In this document: piece after piece, positions 49,712 through 49,887 of the stretch
Position numbering within the stretch: position 1 is the stretch's first letter
Layout of the letters: each line of letters opens with the position of its first letter
Assembly: GCA_019322805.1 (NCBI GenBank)
Contig: JAHWIC010000007.1
Span: 1 to 49,887, forward strand
Reading direction: 5' to 3'
From: Candidatus Woesearchaeota archaeon
Lineage (GTDB): Archaea; Nanobdellota; Nanobdellia; Woesearchaeales; JAHWIC01
DNA length: 49,887 nt
Translations under genes and position numbers: made by a program
The notes under the pieces: generated by a model
Databases searched by the model: none
What the model saw: the letters and a program-made list of their open reading frames with translations, nothing else
What the model was told of the DNA's origin: nothing

Positions 49712-49887
49712 ATGGCAAGAAAACCAATAGTAGCAGGACAATTCTATGCAGGAACCTTTGACGCATTAGACAAAGAGATTAATGAATGCTTTAATTCTAA
49801 GTTCGGGCCAGGAGATTTGCCAACAAAAAGAAAAGACAAGAAAATCTTAGGTATTATAGCTCCTCATGCAGGCTACCAATTCTCAGG
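49712..49887 (+). CDS. MEMO1 family protein (AmmeMemoRadiSam B-type), 5' part
   Basis: The gene runs off the window after 58 residues. The start MARKPIVAGQFYAG and the later ILGIIAPHAGYQFSG match the MEMO1 family; the histidine of APHAGY is one of the conserved metal-site residues of the fold. In archaea and some bacteria MEMO1 is associated with AMMECR1 and a radical-SAM protein, none of which can be seen here. It follows ahcY by 32 nt with TTTTTTATAG near its 5' side. Confidence 0.85.
   Translation, partial: MARKPIVAGQFYAGTFDALDKEINECFNSKFGPGDLPTKRKDKKILGIIAPHAGYQFS

Overview
The window is about 50 kb of AT-rich archaeal DNA. Archaeal marks are aRF1, a histone, eIF5A beside ribosomal protein L40e, BRE/TATA-type promoters about 25 nt upstream of many start codons (often leaderless), a tRNA with bulge-helix-bulge introns, and dense ATGA-overlapping operons. 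Very large cysteine-rich secreted proteins carrying DUF333, MopE-like and thrombospondin-3-like motifs, together with many small genes, suggest a DPANN archaeon of the Woesearchaeota/Pacearchaeota type. This placement is inferred from gene style, not from a phylogeny. If it is right, the lineage is metabolically rich: the window holds a complete glycine cleavage system, de novo NAD synthesis to nicotinate mononucleotide, pyruvate kinase plus PEP synthase, and an S-adenosylhomocysteine/adenosine salvage pair.

Layout. 1-1.1 kb: a probable TnpB-type insertion sequence remnant, a dispersed repeat, a tRNA-Pro(UGG) split by two non-canonical introns, and a LAGLIDADG homing endonuclease ending 16 nt before the tRNA. 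1.2-5.1 kb: translation and chromatin genes (aRF1, SprT-like protease, histone, eIF5A, L40e) and a site-2 protease. 5.1-9.5 kb: gcvT-gcvH-gcvPA-gcvPB on the minus strand, interrupted by a repeat. 9.6-16.7 kb: a TrmJ-like methyltransferase and a four-gene minus-strand surface operon (winged-helix regulator, CARDB-like lipoprotein, 1419-residue papain-like surface protein, DUF333 protein). 16.8-24 kb: divergent ppsA and pyk, pcm, a 38-residue zinc ribbon missed by length cut-offs, a PfkB kinase, a small membrane protein and a NurA-like nuclease. 24.3-30 kb: nadA-nadC-nadB-topA. 30-37.1 kb: a second surface operon with an 1835-residue tandem-repeat protein. 37.6-42.4 kb: membrane-anchored Lon-like protease, degenerate NCS2-like protein, phospholipase D-like lipoprotein, ATP-grasp enzyme and GNAT. 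42.4-49.9 kb: glutamine amidotransferase, alanine dehydrogenase-family enzyme, adenosine kinase-like protein, APH-family kinase, APS-kinase-like P-loop protein, YggS, Lrp regulator, AhcY and the start of a MEMO1-family gene.

The most unusual content is a dispersed non-coding element present as four near-full copies (about 6.6, 24.1, 37.3 and 47.65 kb) and two partial ones (about 0.2 and 37.5 kb). Each full copy is bounded by an AT-rich inverted repeat and folds as a closing stem plus three consecutive hairpins, a cloverleaf-like four-way junction. The stems vary in paired fashion between copies, and one copy carries two additional hairpins. Copies lie in divergent, convergent and intra-operon positions and in both orientations. 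I do not recognise the family. A second item is a candidate Lrp operator (TTGTCCAA) repeated between the lrp and ahcY promoters and present, in the same place relative to the TATA box, before the ATP-grasp gene.
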